In this document: positions 27,059-35,345 of the stretch, piece after piece | Numbering within the stretch: position 1 is the first letter of the stretch | Layout: every line of letters begins with the position of its first letter | Assembly (NCBI RefSeq): GCF_036013525.1 | Contig: NZ_CP107853.1 | Span: forward strand, 10,726,001 to 10,790,000 | DNA: 64,000 nucleotides | From: Nonomuraea sp. NBC_00507 | GTDB taxonomy: Bacteria; Actinomycetota; Actinomycetes; Streptosporangiales; Streptosporangiaceae | Reading direction: 5' to 3' | The notes under the pieces: generated by a model | Told to the model about the DNA's origin: nothing | The model's database searches: none | The model's input: only the letters and a program-made list of their open reading frames with translations | Program-made: the position numbers and the translations under genes

Positions 27059-28089
27059 GGCCTGGCACTCCCTGTCTTCAGCGCCTCAATCCCGGGCAGC
27101 TCGGTGTTGCTGCGGATGACGGTGAACCAGGCCCGCTCGCGCAACCCGTCCGCCCCTGCGCCCGGCTTCAGCGCGTTGTGCAGCGCGTCCGCCAGGGTCG
27201 GCTCGAACGCGGGGTTGTGGGTGTCGGCGGCCAGCAGGACGCCGGACTCCTTCGGGTGTTCGGCCAGCAGTTGCTGGAACGCGTCCGGGTTGGCCGCGTA
27301 CGCCTTGGCGAGGTTGTGGAGGTTCCAGTCCGGGGCCGTGGGTTCGGCGTCCGGTGGGCGGTTCAGGAGGTCGATGGCCACTCGGTTGAGGAACGTGCCG
27401 GATTGGCCGGCCAGCGCGACCAGTGTCGTCAGGACGTCCGCCGGGGCGGTCGCCACCATGTCGTACCATTCGCCGCCGAGCCGCCCGGTGCGCTCGGCGC
27501 TGGCGAAGGCGGCGGCCAGCGGCCCAGGGGTGGAGGCGGCCGCTCGTTCGAGCGCTTCGGGCTGGAGCCCTCGGTGTTGCCCGGCGGCCTGGGTGTCGAT
27601 CCACTCGCGGAAGAGTTTGACGAACGCCTCGGGGCCGCCGAGCCCGGCCAGCAGCGCGGCCGCGTAGGCCGGGTCGACGACCTTGCCCTTGAGTGGCCCG
27701 GCGGCCTTCCTGAGCCAGTTGTCGCCGGGCAGGTATCGGTCGTGGTTCTGGAACGTCTCGGCGACCTCGTTCGCGTCGTTCACGGCGGCCGACACGGCCT
27801 CGGCTTCGCTGCCGAAAGGGAAGGTCCCGGTGAGCATGCCCTTCTCCCGTACCGATACCAGCTGCTCGATGGTGTCGATGCGCCATTTCAGGTCCTGCTG
27901 CGACTCGTCGTAGAAGGCCCAGGTGCGGTGCATGGCCGCCGTGCCCTGGCGGCCGGCCCAGTCCTCGCCTGCCTCGACGATGGCGGCGTCGAGCCCTGGC
28001 CGGGTCCCGGTCAGGGCCTGTTTTCCCGCCTCCATGCGGCGGATCAGCTCATATGCGCCTCGGGGGTCGATCCCCACGAACTCCCCCAT
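27055..28089 (-). CDS. Large helical protein with WXG/LXG-like N-terminal domain
   Basis: 344 aa. Residues 1-80 (FVGIDPRGAYELIRRMEAG ... EDWAGRQGTAAMHRTWAFYDESQQDLKWRIDTIEQLV) form a helical hairpin of the type placed at the N-terminus of actinobacterial type VII effectors. The remaining 260 residues are helical with no recognised catalytic motif. The ATG at 28089 has GGAGGG just upstream. It is coupled to the WXG100-like gene and lies ahead of the toxin remnant and immunity-like gene, so it may be the structural partner of a toxin module. Function is not established. Confidence 0.6.
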   Translation of the reverse strand: MGEFVGIDPRGAYELIRRMEAGKQALTGTRPGLDAAIVEAGEDWAGRQGTAAMHRTWAFYDESQQDLKWRIDTIEQLVSVREKGMLTGTFPFGSEAEAVSAAVNDANEVAETFQNHDRYLPGDNWLRKAAGPLKGKVVDPAYAAALLAGLGGPEAFVKLFREWIDTQAAGQHRGLQPEALERAAASTPGPLAAAFASAERTGRLGGEWYDMVATAPADVLTTLVALAGQSGTFLNRVAIDLLNRPPDAEPTAPDWNLHNLAKAYAANPDAFQQLLAEHPKESGVLLAADTHNPAFEPTLADALHNALKPGAGADGLRERAWFTVIRSNTELPGIEALKTGSARP

Positions 28090-28221
28090 GAACCCTCCCA
28101 GAGGGTGTGGTTACCGGGCGGAAGTCAAGCACACCGGGCGGTTGGGGTTGACGCGTTTGGCATTCCCATAAGCAACCGGAATCACGCGGGAGGCGAGAGC
28201 CCCGTATCCCCGGTGTCCCGT

Positions 28222-28240
28222 CTCATTGATCATGAGGCAG
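28222..28240. repeat. 19-bp inverted repeat, left copy
   Basis: CTCATTGATCATGAGGCAG occurs here and in opposite orientation at 32864-32882. The two copies bracket about 4.6 kb with MarR, VOC, ISL3 remnant, AraC and two further genes. CCCGTCTCAT is also found at 28217 and 32821. They may be ends of a mobile element or a shared insertion target. The rest of the 275-bp gap 28090-28364 shows nothing recognisable. Confidence 0.55.
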
Positions 28241-28364
28241 ATTGATGGCTCATCGCAGAAGAGGGTGTAGTCGGGGTCCGTCGGTTTTCGAGGTCGCCCG
28301 CACGGATTTTCGCGCTCGGCTGCACCCCTATCCGAGCGCGACGAGACGTGCGCCGGGGAACGAG

Positions 28365-28823
28365 CTATGCACCGTCGTTGCCATCGCGCAGGGAATGGAT
28401 CATGCTCCGCAGGAGCCGGAACGCGTCTGACTGCTCGGTCTCGGTCATGCCGGCCAGCATTCTGACCTCGACGGACCGGACCGCTACGGTCGCCTTCTCG
28501 AGGCTCCGTCGGCCGCGAGGCGTGAGCCGCGTGGGAAGAACCTTCCCGACGGGTGCCTCCGCAGGCCTGGTCACGTAGCCGTCTCGTTCAAGGGCCTGGA
28601 GCAGCACGTTCATCGTCTGCCGGGTCACGAACGCACCCCGCGCGAGCTCGGAGTTCGACAAGCCCGGTCGTTGAGCCAGCAGCTCGAGGCAGGAGTAGTG
28701 CGTCACGCTCATCCCGAGCGGCCGCAGCACCTCCTCCATGGCTGCACGGAGGGCGCTCGACGCCTCTTTCAGCAGGTAGCCCAGTGACGTCTCCAGGTCG
28801 ACGCCGACACCGTTTTGACTCAT
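28365..28823 (-). CDS. MarR family transcriptional regulator
   Basis: 152 aa. Winged helix with LLAQRPGLSNSELARGAFVTRQTMNVLLQALERDGYV and the wing region KVLPTRLTPRGRRSLE. The ATG at 28823 is the first base of one copy of a duplicated operator, a typical autorepression arrangement. Divergent from the VOC-family gene at 28887, which it very likely controls in response to a toxic small molecule. A longer upstream open frame is shadow sequence on the opposite strand of the VOC gene. Confidence 0.9.
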   Translation of the reverse strand: MSQNGVGVDLETSLGYLLKEASSALRAAMEEVLRPLGMSVTHYSCLELLAQRPGLSNSELARGAFVTRQTMNVLLQALERDGYVTRPAEAPVGKVLPTRLTPRGRRSLEKATVAVRSVEVRMLAGMTETEQSDAFRLLRSMIHSLRDGNDGA

Positions 28824-28838
28824 GTCAGTATTCTGACA
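28823..28838. promoter_or_regulatory. MarR operator candidate 1
   Basis: Perfect palindrome TGTCAG-TATT-CTGACA overlapping the MarR start codon. It has the same half-sites as the copy at 28851-28866, 28 bp (centre to centre) away, so both lie on nearly the same DNA face only if the helix is slightly distorted. Confidence 0.75.
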
Positions 28839-28850
28839 TAGATTCGCCTG

Positions 28851-28866
28851 TGTCAGAAAGCTGACA
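28851..28866. promoter_or_regulatory. MarR operator candidate 2
   Basis: Perfect palindrome TGTCAG-AAAG-CTGACA, 20 bp upstream of the VOC gene ATG. Identical half-sites to copy 1 mark it as the binding site of the local MarR protein, by inference. Confidence 0.75.
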
Positions 28867-28886
28867 CGAAGAGAAGGAGCATCATC

Positions 28887-29255
28887 ATGCCCGCCACCGG
28901 CCCCGACTTCATCTCGCTCCAAGCGCGCGACCTCGACGCTTCGCAGGCGTTCTACGAGCAGTACCTCGGCCTCATCCGCTCGCAGGCCGGACCTCCGCAC
29001 GCCGTCGTCTTCGAGACGAAGCCGATCGCGTTCGCACTCCGCGACATCGTTCCCGGCACCGATCTCGCATCCGCTGCTCAGCCCGGCATCGGTGCCGCGA
29101 TCTGGCTCCACGCCACAGACGTCCAAGCCATTCACGATGCTCTGGTCGCCGACGGCCACACCATCGTCTCCGCACCGATCGACGGCCCCTTCGGTCGGAC
29201 ATTCACCTTCGCCGACCCCGACGGCTACCAGATCACTCTCCACGACCGCGCCTGA
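28887..29255 (+). CDS. VOC family protein (glyoxalase/bleomycin-resistance fold)
   Basis: 122 aa, one VOC domain with paired beta-alpha-beta modules: DFISLQARDLDASQAFYEQYLGL and FTFADPDGYQITLHDRA, with the metal-site Glu/His positions only partly kept. AGAAGGAG ribosome site upstream of ATG. Divergent from MarR and preceded by its operators, so likely an inducible detoxification or drug-binding protein. Substrate unknown. Confidence 0.88.
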   Translation: MPATGPDFISLQARDLDASQAFYEQYLGLIRSQAGPPHAVVFETKPIAFALRDIVPGTDLASAAQPGIGAAIWLHATDVQAIHDALVADGHTIVSAPIDGPFGRTFTFADPDGYQITLHDRA

Positions 29256-29359
29256 CAGGCCAAACGCCACCGGACGATCACCGGCCCCCAAAGACCGAGG
29301 TTGCGCCCGAGGCTCGAGAATCCAGGCGACGTTTGTTCACCCAGGGTGATCACCTTTCC

Positions 29360-30160
29360 GGCTCTTCACCCGTGGGGTGGACGGAGTGTGACGTCGAGGC
29401 CCGGGCGGTCATGGTTCAGCGCGTCGAGGGCCCGATAGAGGTCCCAAGGATAGAGGTTCCTACGCCGCCCATCCGGAAGACCTCGACGTGCCCGACGCTA
29501 CCGTCGGCGCGGGCTTCGCCTGCGCTGATCTGACCACCTTCTGCCGACTCGACGAACTCGGACTCGAGGTCACCGGCCAACGACTCCCCCGACCGTGCGG
29601 TCCTCGCCTGCCGTGTCGTTGAACCTGACCAGTGGTGCCGGCGCTGCGAGTCGGAGGGATCGCCGCGGGACACCGTGACCAGGCGCCTTGCTCACGAGCC
29701 GTTCGGGTGGCGTCCCACGACGCTGCTGGTCACGATCCGCCGTTACCGGTGCGGCGGCTGCGGGCATGTGTGGCGCCAGGAGACCATCCGTGCCGCCGAG
29801 CCACGAGCGAATCGCGCCGCGGGCTGCGGTGGGCACTGGAGGCAATCGTGGTCCAGCACCTGACCGTGGCCCGAATCGCCGAAGGCCTCGCGGTTTCGTG
29901 GAACACCGCCAACGACGCGGTCCTGGCCGAGGGCCAGCAGGTCCTGATCAACGACGAGCATCGCTTCGACGGCGTCCACGCGATCGGGGTCGACGAGCAC
30001 GTGTGGCGACACACCCGCCCCGGCACCAGCAACGGACCCACCGATGCGACCAACGGACGACTCCACAGCCGTCACCACAATCGGGCCCTTGATCGACGGC
30101 GAGGCACGCGCTCGACTGCCGCCCGCCGTTCATCGAGGGCACGAGCGGCACCTGAGCCGC
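29360..30160 (+). mobile_element. Decayed ISL3-family insertion sequence
   Basis: The left end GGCTCTTCACCC at 29360 matches the typical terminal sequence of ISL3 elements. A transposase remnant follows in three frames: DLTTFCRLDELGLEVTG (about 29510-29575), then the zinc-ribbon part with WCRRCESEG, RRLAHEPFGWRPTTLLV and RCGGCGHVWRQ (about 29590-29828), then QHLTVARIAEGL and IGVDEHVWRHTR (about 29835-30030). At least two frameshifts and loss of the last two thirds of the catalytic domain show it is dead. No right terminal repeat was found. Confidence 0.8.
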
Positions 30161-30245
30161 CGGCCACAGGGAGAGCTTGACGGTGACCGCCGACCATATG
30201 CTAGCGTTTCGGAATTGAATAGTGGCCGAGTGTCATGGCGGCAGT

Positions 30246-31247
30246 ATGGCGAATTCAGCTGCCACGGCAGTTCCATCACTGCCTTGGAGATTCAGCACCC
30301 GCACACTTGACCCTGACGAGGCCAGCGAGCAGGGCGCCCAAACGTACTATCCGCTTCGCATGAGTGTCCTTCGCGGCGCCGAACAATTCATGATGTCGAT
30401 CGACGCCATGCAGCTCGGGCCGATCCTGGTGGGAGACTGCCAGTTCAACGCCGACATCAAGATGGACTTCGCCGAGCTTCGCAAGTTTTATCACTTCAAC
30501 ATTCCGCTGTCGGGCTACCTGAGCTCCAAGAATTTGAGGAATGAGGTCACGGCAACCCCGCAGCGCGCTGTGTTGTATGGGCCGACCGGGGATGTGCAGC
30601 TGAGTCGATGGAGCGCCGGTAGCCGCATTCTGTGCGTCAAGATCAGGCGCGAGGCGCTGGAGGCGGAACTGGAGCGCCTCCTGCAGAGGCCCGTTCGCTC
30701 ACCGATCAACCTCGCCCCTTCGATGGACCTGACCCATGGCTACGGGCGAATTCTGCGGGAGCTGGTGTGCATGCTCGCCGGGCAGATCGGGATCGAGGAC
30801 CCTCTGACGAGGCAGGAGATCATCGGCGCGCCCCTATGGCACGGCATGCTCTCCCACCTGCTGGCAGCAGCAGATCACAACTACCGGGAGGAACTCCTCA
30901 GCCCCGGGCCGCCATCCCGACCTCCGACGGTCAAGCGAGTCATCGAAGCGATGCGGGCATCACCGGCGACTCCGTTCACTGCGGCAGCCCTCGCCGACAT
31001 CGCGGGTGTCAGCATCCGCACCCTCCAAGCAGCATTCCAAGCTCACGTTGACATGTCGCCGATGGCATACCTGCGGAGCGTGCGCCTGGAGCGGGTACAC
31101 GCGGAACTTGTCGCTTCCGAGCCGTCCTATACCAGCGTCACCGACGTAGCACACCGGTGGGGATTCATCCATTTGGGGCGATTCGCCACCGCCTACCGCC
31201 ATAAATACGGAGCCCACCCTTCCGAAACTCTGCGATCGGTCAGGTAG
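30246..31247 (+). CDS. AraC family transcriptional regulator
   Basis: 333 aa from the ATG at 30246; an in-frame GTG at 30222 is possible. Residues 1-190 are an AraC_binding_2-type sensory domain (FYHFNIPLSGYL, ILCVKIRREALEAEL). The C-terminal 100 residues are two helix-turn-helix motifs (ALADIAGVSIRTLQAAFQAHVDMSPMAYLRSVRLERV; VTDVAHRWGFIHLGRFATAYRHKYGAHPSETLR). These regulators usually activate aromatic or other catabolic operons, but no such operon is adjacent, so it is an orphan, perhaps cut off by the IS next to it. Confidence 0.9.
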   Translation: MANSAATAVPSLPWRFSTRTLDPDEASEQGAQTYYPLRMSVLRGAEQFMMSIDAMQLGPILVGDCQFNADIKMDFAELRKFYHFNIPLSGYLSSKNLRNEVTATPQRAVLYGPTGDVQLSRWSAGSRILCVKIRREALEAELERLLQRPVRSPINLAPSMDLTHGYGRILRELVCMLAGQIGIEDPLTRQEIIGAPLWHGMLSHLLAAADHNYREELLSPGPPSRPPTVKRVIEAMRASPATPFTAAALADIAGVSIRTLQAAFQAHVDMSPMAYLRSVRLERVHAELVASEPSYTSVTDVAHRWGFIHLGRFATAYRHKYGAHPSETLRSVR

Positions 31248-31566
31248 GAGAGAGCGCGCTGGGACGTCACCGCGCTGCCGTACGGCCACGCGGAGGCTCA
31301 CGTCGGGCGCCTGTTTCCCGTAAGCCGCATCGTTCCGTTCTACTGCCTGCGCAAACCGGCCATTCTCCGCGCAAATCGGATCGCGGGCCGCAGGGTGCCG
31401 ACCTTATCTTCGTAACGAACGATCCGGATCCGGCCGTACGGATGGAAATGATCGCGTAAGGACATGGATGCATCCAAGATGATGCTGATCCGATCATTTA
31501 TCCCCGCCAAGATTGCGTGACGGGCCAACTAGCAGGCGCTTTGCGCCCCGAAGGGCAGCGTGATCA
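31248..31566. other. Intergenic, no gene seen
   Basis: 319 bp with lower GC. A 62-codon minus-strand open frame (31340-31528) has no ribosome site, bias or recognised family. No repeat or terminator stands out. Confidence 0.5.
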
Positions 31567-31848
31567 ATGAGACACGTTGTGGCGGCCGCAAGCGCGGTCG
31601 CGGTGATCTTCTTTGCCACGGCCGGCTGCGACTCTTCCGACGATCCAGATTCGGGATCCGGCGACACCTCGCACTATCAGCCAAACAACCCTGATATGCC
31701 GGATCCCTCAGGCGAACAGGGCGAAGACGCCAGCGAAATAAGGGCCAGGCACCTCAACGGTGAAAACGACCAGCACGACACCTGTGACATCAATGATCCG
31801 GCGTCGCCGTGCGGAGGGGCCGGCGACCCGCCGGCAGAGACCGAGTGA
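31567..31848 (+). CDS. Small acidic lipoprotein
   Basis: 93 aa. Signal peptide with lipobox TAGC (Cys21), then a fully polar, Asp/Ser/Gly/Pro-rich mature part with two further Cys (DTCDINDPASPC). No domain recognised. Likely surface-exposed. It may be co-transcribed with the membrane protein 13 bp downstream. Confidence 0.6.
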   Translation: MRHVVAAASAVAVIFFATAGCDSSDDPDSGSGDTSHYQPNNPDMPDPSGEQGEDASEIRARHLNGENDQHDTCDINDPASPCGGAGDPPAETE

Positions 31849-31861
31849 GATCTGCTGATCG

Positions 31862-32839
31862 TTGGTCAATCGGGAAGGTGGGCATCCTCGCGTGGGAAGG
31901 GGACCGCACGGTGAAGGTATCGAGGACCGCTCAGTAGACGAGAACACCCATTCCTTTCCGAGCGCAGCGGGCATTGTCGCGGCCAACGGGCTTGTCTTCA
32001 CGGCGGTGACCATCTATATGGGCTGGTCCTACTCGGAGGCATTCTTCGCCTACTTCAGCCTCTCGCCGCTCGATCTCGGCCTGACACCCATGGAATACGG
32101 CCTCCGGGGAGTCGGGGTGGCCGGCCAGGATCTGCTAGTGATCCTGGTCCTGACCCTGCTCGTAGCGGTGTGGATCCAGCGCGCCAGGCCACATGTACGC
32201 GATTCGGAGACCTCCCTCTCGGCGAGCTCCCGGATCGCGAGGGCCAAGGAGGCCGTGGTTCACGCTTCCGGCGCGGCCAGTGGCGCTGTTCACCGTATGC
32301 GCGAAGGTATTGCCCGGCATCGCACCGGCACAGGGCTCGGCGCGCTGGTACTCGGCTACGGCGTTGGGGCTCCCGGCGACCCGACCCCGGTCCGTACCTA
32401 TGCGACGCTCGGCCTCGTCATGGTCGGCGTGCTGCTGGTCACCGCTCCGGACGGCAGGGGGCGCGTGGCGTGGATACGGCCCTTGGCCGTGGCCATCGCG
32501 TTCCTGTCTGCGATCTGGACGATCGGCCTGTACGCGGAGAATGAGGGACACGCCCGAGCTCGGAAACTTGCCGCAAATCTCGAGAAGAGAACAGGCGCCA
32601 CGGTCTACAGCCAGAAGCGGCTCGGCCAGCTCGACGACTGCGGGATCCGCGCCAAGGAAACCGGCAAGTGGTATGGGTACCCGAACCTGCACGAGATCGT
32701 CGATCGCGCCGGGACGCACTATCTGGTGCGGTCGGGCTGGATTCGCGGCGACTGCGTCATCGCGATCACCATTCCCGATGACGGCTCCATCATGGTGAGC
32801 CGCAAGTGGATTCCCCCTGTCCCGTCTCATAGAAGTTGA
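31862..32839 (+). CDS. Hypothetical membrane protein
   Basis: 325 aa from a TTG; an in-frame GTG at 31892 with GGAAGG upstream is an alternative, shorter start. About four hydrophobic segments (GIVAANGLVFTAVTIYMGW, DLLVILVLTLLVAVWI, LGLVMVGVLLV, LAVAIAFLSAIWTIGLY) precede a C-terminal soluble domain of about 100 residues. The SYSEAFFAYFSLSPLDLGL segment resembles a recurrent actinobacterial membrane protein of unknown function. A CGTCTCA-N7-TGAGACG hairpin (32823-32843) covers the stop codon and may end transcription. Confidence 0.65.
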   Translation: MVNREGGHPRVGRGPHGEGIEDRSVDENTHSFPSAAGIVAANGLVFTAVTIYMGWSYSEAFFAYFSLSPLDLGLTPMEYGLRGVGVAGQDLLVILVLTLLVAVWIQRARPHVRDSETSLSASSRIARAKEAVVHASGAASGAVHRMREGIARHRTGTGLGALVLGYGVGAPGDPTPVRTYATLGLVMVGVLLVTAPDGRGRVAWIRPLAVAIAFLSAIWTIGLYAENEGHARARKLAANLEKRTGATVYSQKRLGQLDDCGIRAKETGKWYGYPNLHEIVDRAGTHYLVRSGWIRGDCVIAITIPDDGSIMVSRKWIPPVPSHRS

Positions 32840-32863
32840 GACGGCCGCAACGCGCTGACCTGG

Positions 32864-32882
32864 CTGCCTCATGATCAATGAG
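32864..32882. repeat. 19-bp inverted repeat, right copy
   Basis: Inverse of the 28222-28240 sequence. It lies 25 bp after the membrane-protein gene, within a 237-bp gap (32840-33076) that otherwise shows only a ribosome site (GAGAAGGA) for the next gene. Confidence 0.55.
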
Positions 32883-33076
32883 CCTGTCTCAGGCCAAGGA
32901 GAAAGGACACCCGGCAGGCCGGCACTACGGCCGCGTACGAGATCATGTCCTAGCCGGTCGGCCGGGGAGCGGGGGCGGTGCTCCCAGAGCCGGGCAAACG
33001 ACCTGCAAGCACCAGGCAAGCGCTCTGCCGTTTCCTGATCACCGTACGAACAGGACCGGTGAGAAGGAACACGCTG

Positions 33077-33949
33077 ATGACGCGTAAAGGAATGCTGCTC
33101 CCGATTGGAGTGGCCGTGGAAGTGATCGGCGGCCTCGTGCTGGCGGCCGGGGTCACCGGGATGCTGATGTGGCCGATACCCGGGTGGGCGAGCATCGCCT
33201 TCCCGGTCGGCATGACGCTGTCGATAGCCGCGAGCTTCATGATCGTGCTCGGCCTGACCCGTCGCGCGATGCGCTCGGCCATGTCGGCCGTCGGTGGAGA
33301 CGTGCAGCCGAGCAGATCCGGCGGGCTGTTCGGGATGATCAAAGACATGGCCGGCGGCAACCATGACCTCCGGGGCAACGGCATGCCGGCCGGCGCCGTC
33401 ATTCTCTCCATGCGCGACACGGGCGTGACGATCAACGACCAGCCCATGGTCGCGTTCGACCTCGAGGTACGCCCCGAGAGCGGGGACGCCTACCGCGTCG
33501 CCCATCGCCAGCAGATTCCGCGCCTCCTCGTGGGCGCCGTCCTCCCCGGCGCCCACCTCGCCGTCTACGTCGACCCGCAGGACCGCGGCCGCCTCCTCAT
33601 CGACTGGGAGCGCGCCCCGAGGTGGAACTCCTCGGGGCCTGGGGAGCGAGTGTCGGCTGCCGACATTCTCGCTCGGGGCGTGCCCGCCATGGTCACGGTT
33701 CTCGGCACGTTCTCGACGAACGGCATGACGGCCGACAACGGCGACCCCATCCTGGGCCTCGTCCTCCGCGTGAGCGGCCCGAACGGCTCGTACGAGGCAC
33801 GCCTCGCCCACCGGGTCCCGCCGCAGTACCTGGCCCTCATCTTCCCCGACACCCGGCTCCCCGCGAAGATCGCCCCGGAGGACCCCCAGAAGGTGGCCAT
33901 CGACTGGGATCAGGTCCACGCCACCCCCGAGTCCCAGCGAAGCCTCTGA
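33077..33949 (+). CDS. Hypothetical membrane protein with cytoplasmic domain
   Basis: 290 aa. Two N-terminal transmembrane helices (about residues 7-30 and 35-60), followed by roughly 230 soluble residues. The soluble part has two similar modules: GVTINDQPMVAFDLEVRPESG ... LPGAHLAVYVDP and GMTADNGDPILGLVLRVSGPNG ... FPDTRLPAKIAPEDPQKVAIDWD. Each looks like a small beta-barrel repeat. GAGAAGGA ribosome site supports the ATG at 33077. No family assigned. Confidence 0.75.
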   Translation: MTRKGMLLPIGVAVEVIGGLVLAAGVTGMLMWPIPGWASIAFPVGMTLSIAASFMIVLGLTRRAMRSAMSAVGGDVQPSRSGGLFGMIKDMAGGNHDLRGNGMPAGAVILSMRDTGVTINDQPMVAFDLEVRPESGDAYRVAHRQQIPRLLVGAVLPGAHLAVYVDPQDRGRLLIDWERAPRWNSSGPGERVSAADILARGVPAMVTVLGTFSTNGMTADNGDPILGLVLRVSGPNGSYEARLAHRVPPQYLALIFPDTRLPAKIAPEDPQKVAIDWDQVHATPESQRSL

Positions 33950-33968
33950 AAGCTTGCGGGACGCCGGG

Positions 33969-34835
33969 TCAGCGCATCGCTTCCAGGCCCCTGACCACGG
34001 TGGTGGTCAGGATGCCGATCTCGGAGATGCCGATGGTCACGGTGTCACCGTCCTGCAGCGTGAACGGCAGGTCGGGGACCAGGCACGTACCGGTGGCCAG
34101 CACCGCGCCATCCGGGAAGGCGTCGGCCCTGAACAGGTAGCCGGCCAGGTCGTCCAGGCGGCGGTTCAGCTGCGACGTGGAAGCCTTGCCGTCCCACACC
34201 GTCTCCCCCGCCCTGCCGATGGTGAGCGTGATGTCCAGCGCGTACGGATCCTCGACCTCCCACGCGGGCCGGATCGCCGGGCCCACCGCGCACGCGCCCA
34301 GGTAGATCTTGGCCTGCGGCAGGTAGAGCGGGTTGACCCCTTCGATGGTGCGCGAGCTGACGTCGTCGACCACCGTGTAGCCGACGATCTCCCCGGCCGC
34401 GTTGAGCACCAGGCCCAGCTCCGGCTCCGGCACGTCGATCTCCGAGTCGGCGCGCACCGCGATGCGCTCGCCGTCCCCGCTCACCTTCCAGGCCACCGAC
34501 TTGAAGAACAGCTCAGGCCGCTCAGCGTCGTAGACCAGCTCGTAGACGTCGGCGGCCCGCTCGCTCTCCAGCACCCGGGCCTCGCGCGAACGCCGGTAGG
34601 TCACACCCGCCGCCCAGACCTCCATCTGCCCGTCCACCGGCGCCAGCCTGCTGACCGAGCCCGTCGGGTGCCGGGTCCCGTCCCCCCCGGCGCACCGCTC
34701 GCGCAGTTCCCCGGACGACAGCCTCAGCAACTCGCCGACGGTCGCGATCCCGGGCAGCTCGACCACGTCCTCCCCGTCATCGACGCCGACCGCGTCCACG
34801 CCGGTCAGGGGGCTGACGAACCGCACGATATGCAT
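33969..34835 (-). CDS. Fumarylacetoacetate hydrolase (FAH) family protein
   Basis: 288 aa. The FAH core holds the metal ligands EPELGLVLN (E-x-E), GYTVVDDVSSRTIEG and the lysine in YLPQAKIY. The family splits or hydrates 2-oxo acids such as fumarylpyruvate, 2-keto-3-deoxy sugar acids or 2-oxopent-4-dienoates with a Mg or Ca ion. The N-terminal 100 residues are a divergent cap. It is monocistronic and preceded by nested palindromes at 34847-34874 typical of sugar-acid regulators, so a role in uronate or keto-deoxy-sugar breakdown is a guess. Confidence 0.88.
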   Translation of the reverse strand: MHIVRFVSPLTGVDAVGVDDGEDVVELPGIATVGELLRLSSGELRERCAGGDGTRHPTGSVSRLAPVDGQMEVWAAGVTYRRSREARVLESERAADVYELVYDAERPELFFKSVAWKVSGDGERIAVRADSEIDVPEPELGLVLNAAGEIVGYTVVDDVSSRTIEGVNPLYLPQAKIYLGACAVGPAIRPAWEVEDPYALDITLTIGRAGETVWDGKASTSQLNRRLDDLAGYLFRADAFPDGAVLATGTCLVPDLPFTLQDGDTVTIGISEIGILTTTVVRGLEAMR

Positions 34836-34846
34836 GCCTGCTCCTC

Positions 34847-34874
34847 ACTCTCATCAGATGAGTCCAATGAGAGT
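34847..34874. promoter_or_regulatory. Nested palindromes upstream of the FAH gene
   Basis: ACTCTCAT-N12-ATGAGAGT encloses part of a second perfect palindrome CTCATC-A-GATGAG (34850-34862). Both lie just 12-39 bp before the FAH start codon. They are likely operator sites, with FadR/GntR-type repressors as candidates; none is encoded next to the gene. Confidence 0.55.
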
Positions 34875-35345
34875 CTTTCGTACCCGGGCGGAGCGGCGTC
34901 CCGCCGGGTCCTCATGCTTTCGATCGCGATTGCCTGACGACACGCGATGCGACTTGTTGTAATTGATGACGCACGCAGTGCGACATTGACCTCAAGGTGG
35001 TGACCAGTGAGCCAGGACGATGCGTTCCTCTCTCCTCCCCGACCGGACGGCGTCAGGGCGTGGGAGGCGTACGTCGCCTGCCTTGGTGCACTTCGCCTCT
35101 TGGCCGGAGCGCGGGCGACGTCGAGGCGGCGGAGGCAGTGCCGGACCTCCCGGACGAGAGGCTCGGCAGCATAGCGATCAAGGCAAGAAAGGGCAGCAAG
35201 AGACGGCAAGGGCGGCTTGCGCGCCGCGTCGCCCGGCGGAGTGCACCCCGGCGTACTCCCGCAGTGGTACATGCCTGCTCCGCCCCCGCGAACGTACACC
35301 AGGGGGATGACGTCGCGGGTGGGTGGTCTGGCCTAGCTTGTGGGC
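34875..35345. other. Intergenic with leaderless promoter for the two-component genes
   Basis: 471 bp. No open frame here shows conserved sequence or codon bias. The right end carries a -10 box TAGCTT (35334-35339) whose predicted transcription start falls on the A of the histidine kinase ATG, so that message should be leaderless. The remainder may be the residue of a lost gene. Confidence 0.5.

Noticed and set aside
25509..28089. Complete type VII secretion system
   Set aside because: Only WXG100-like proteins are present; no EccC/EssC ATPase, EccB/D/E or mycosin gene in the window.
31340..31528. Possible 62-aa minus-strand gene
   Set aside because: No ribosome site, no codon bias, no family.
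34805..35299. 164-codon minus-strand frame upstream of the FAH gene
   Set aside because: Overlaps the FAH start and operator; composition is not coding-like.
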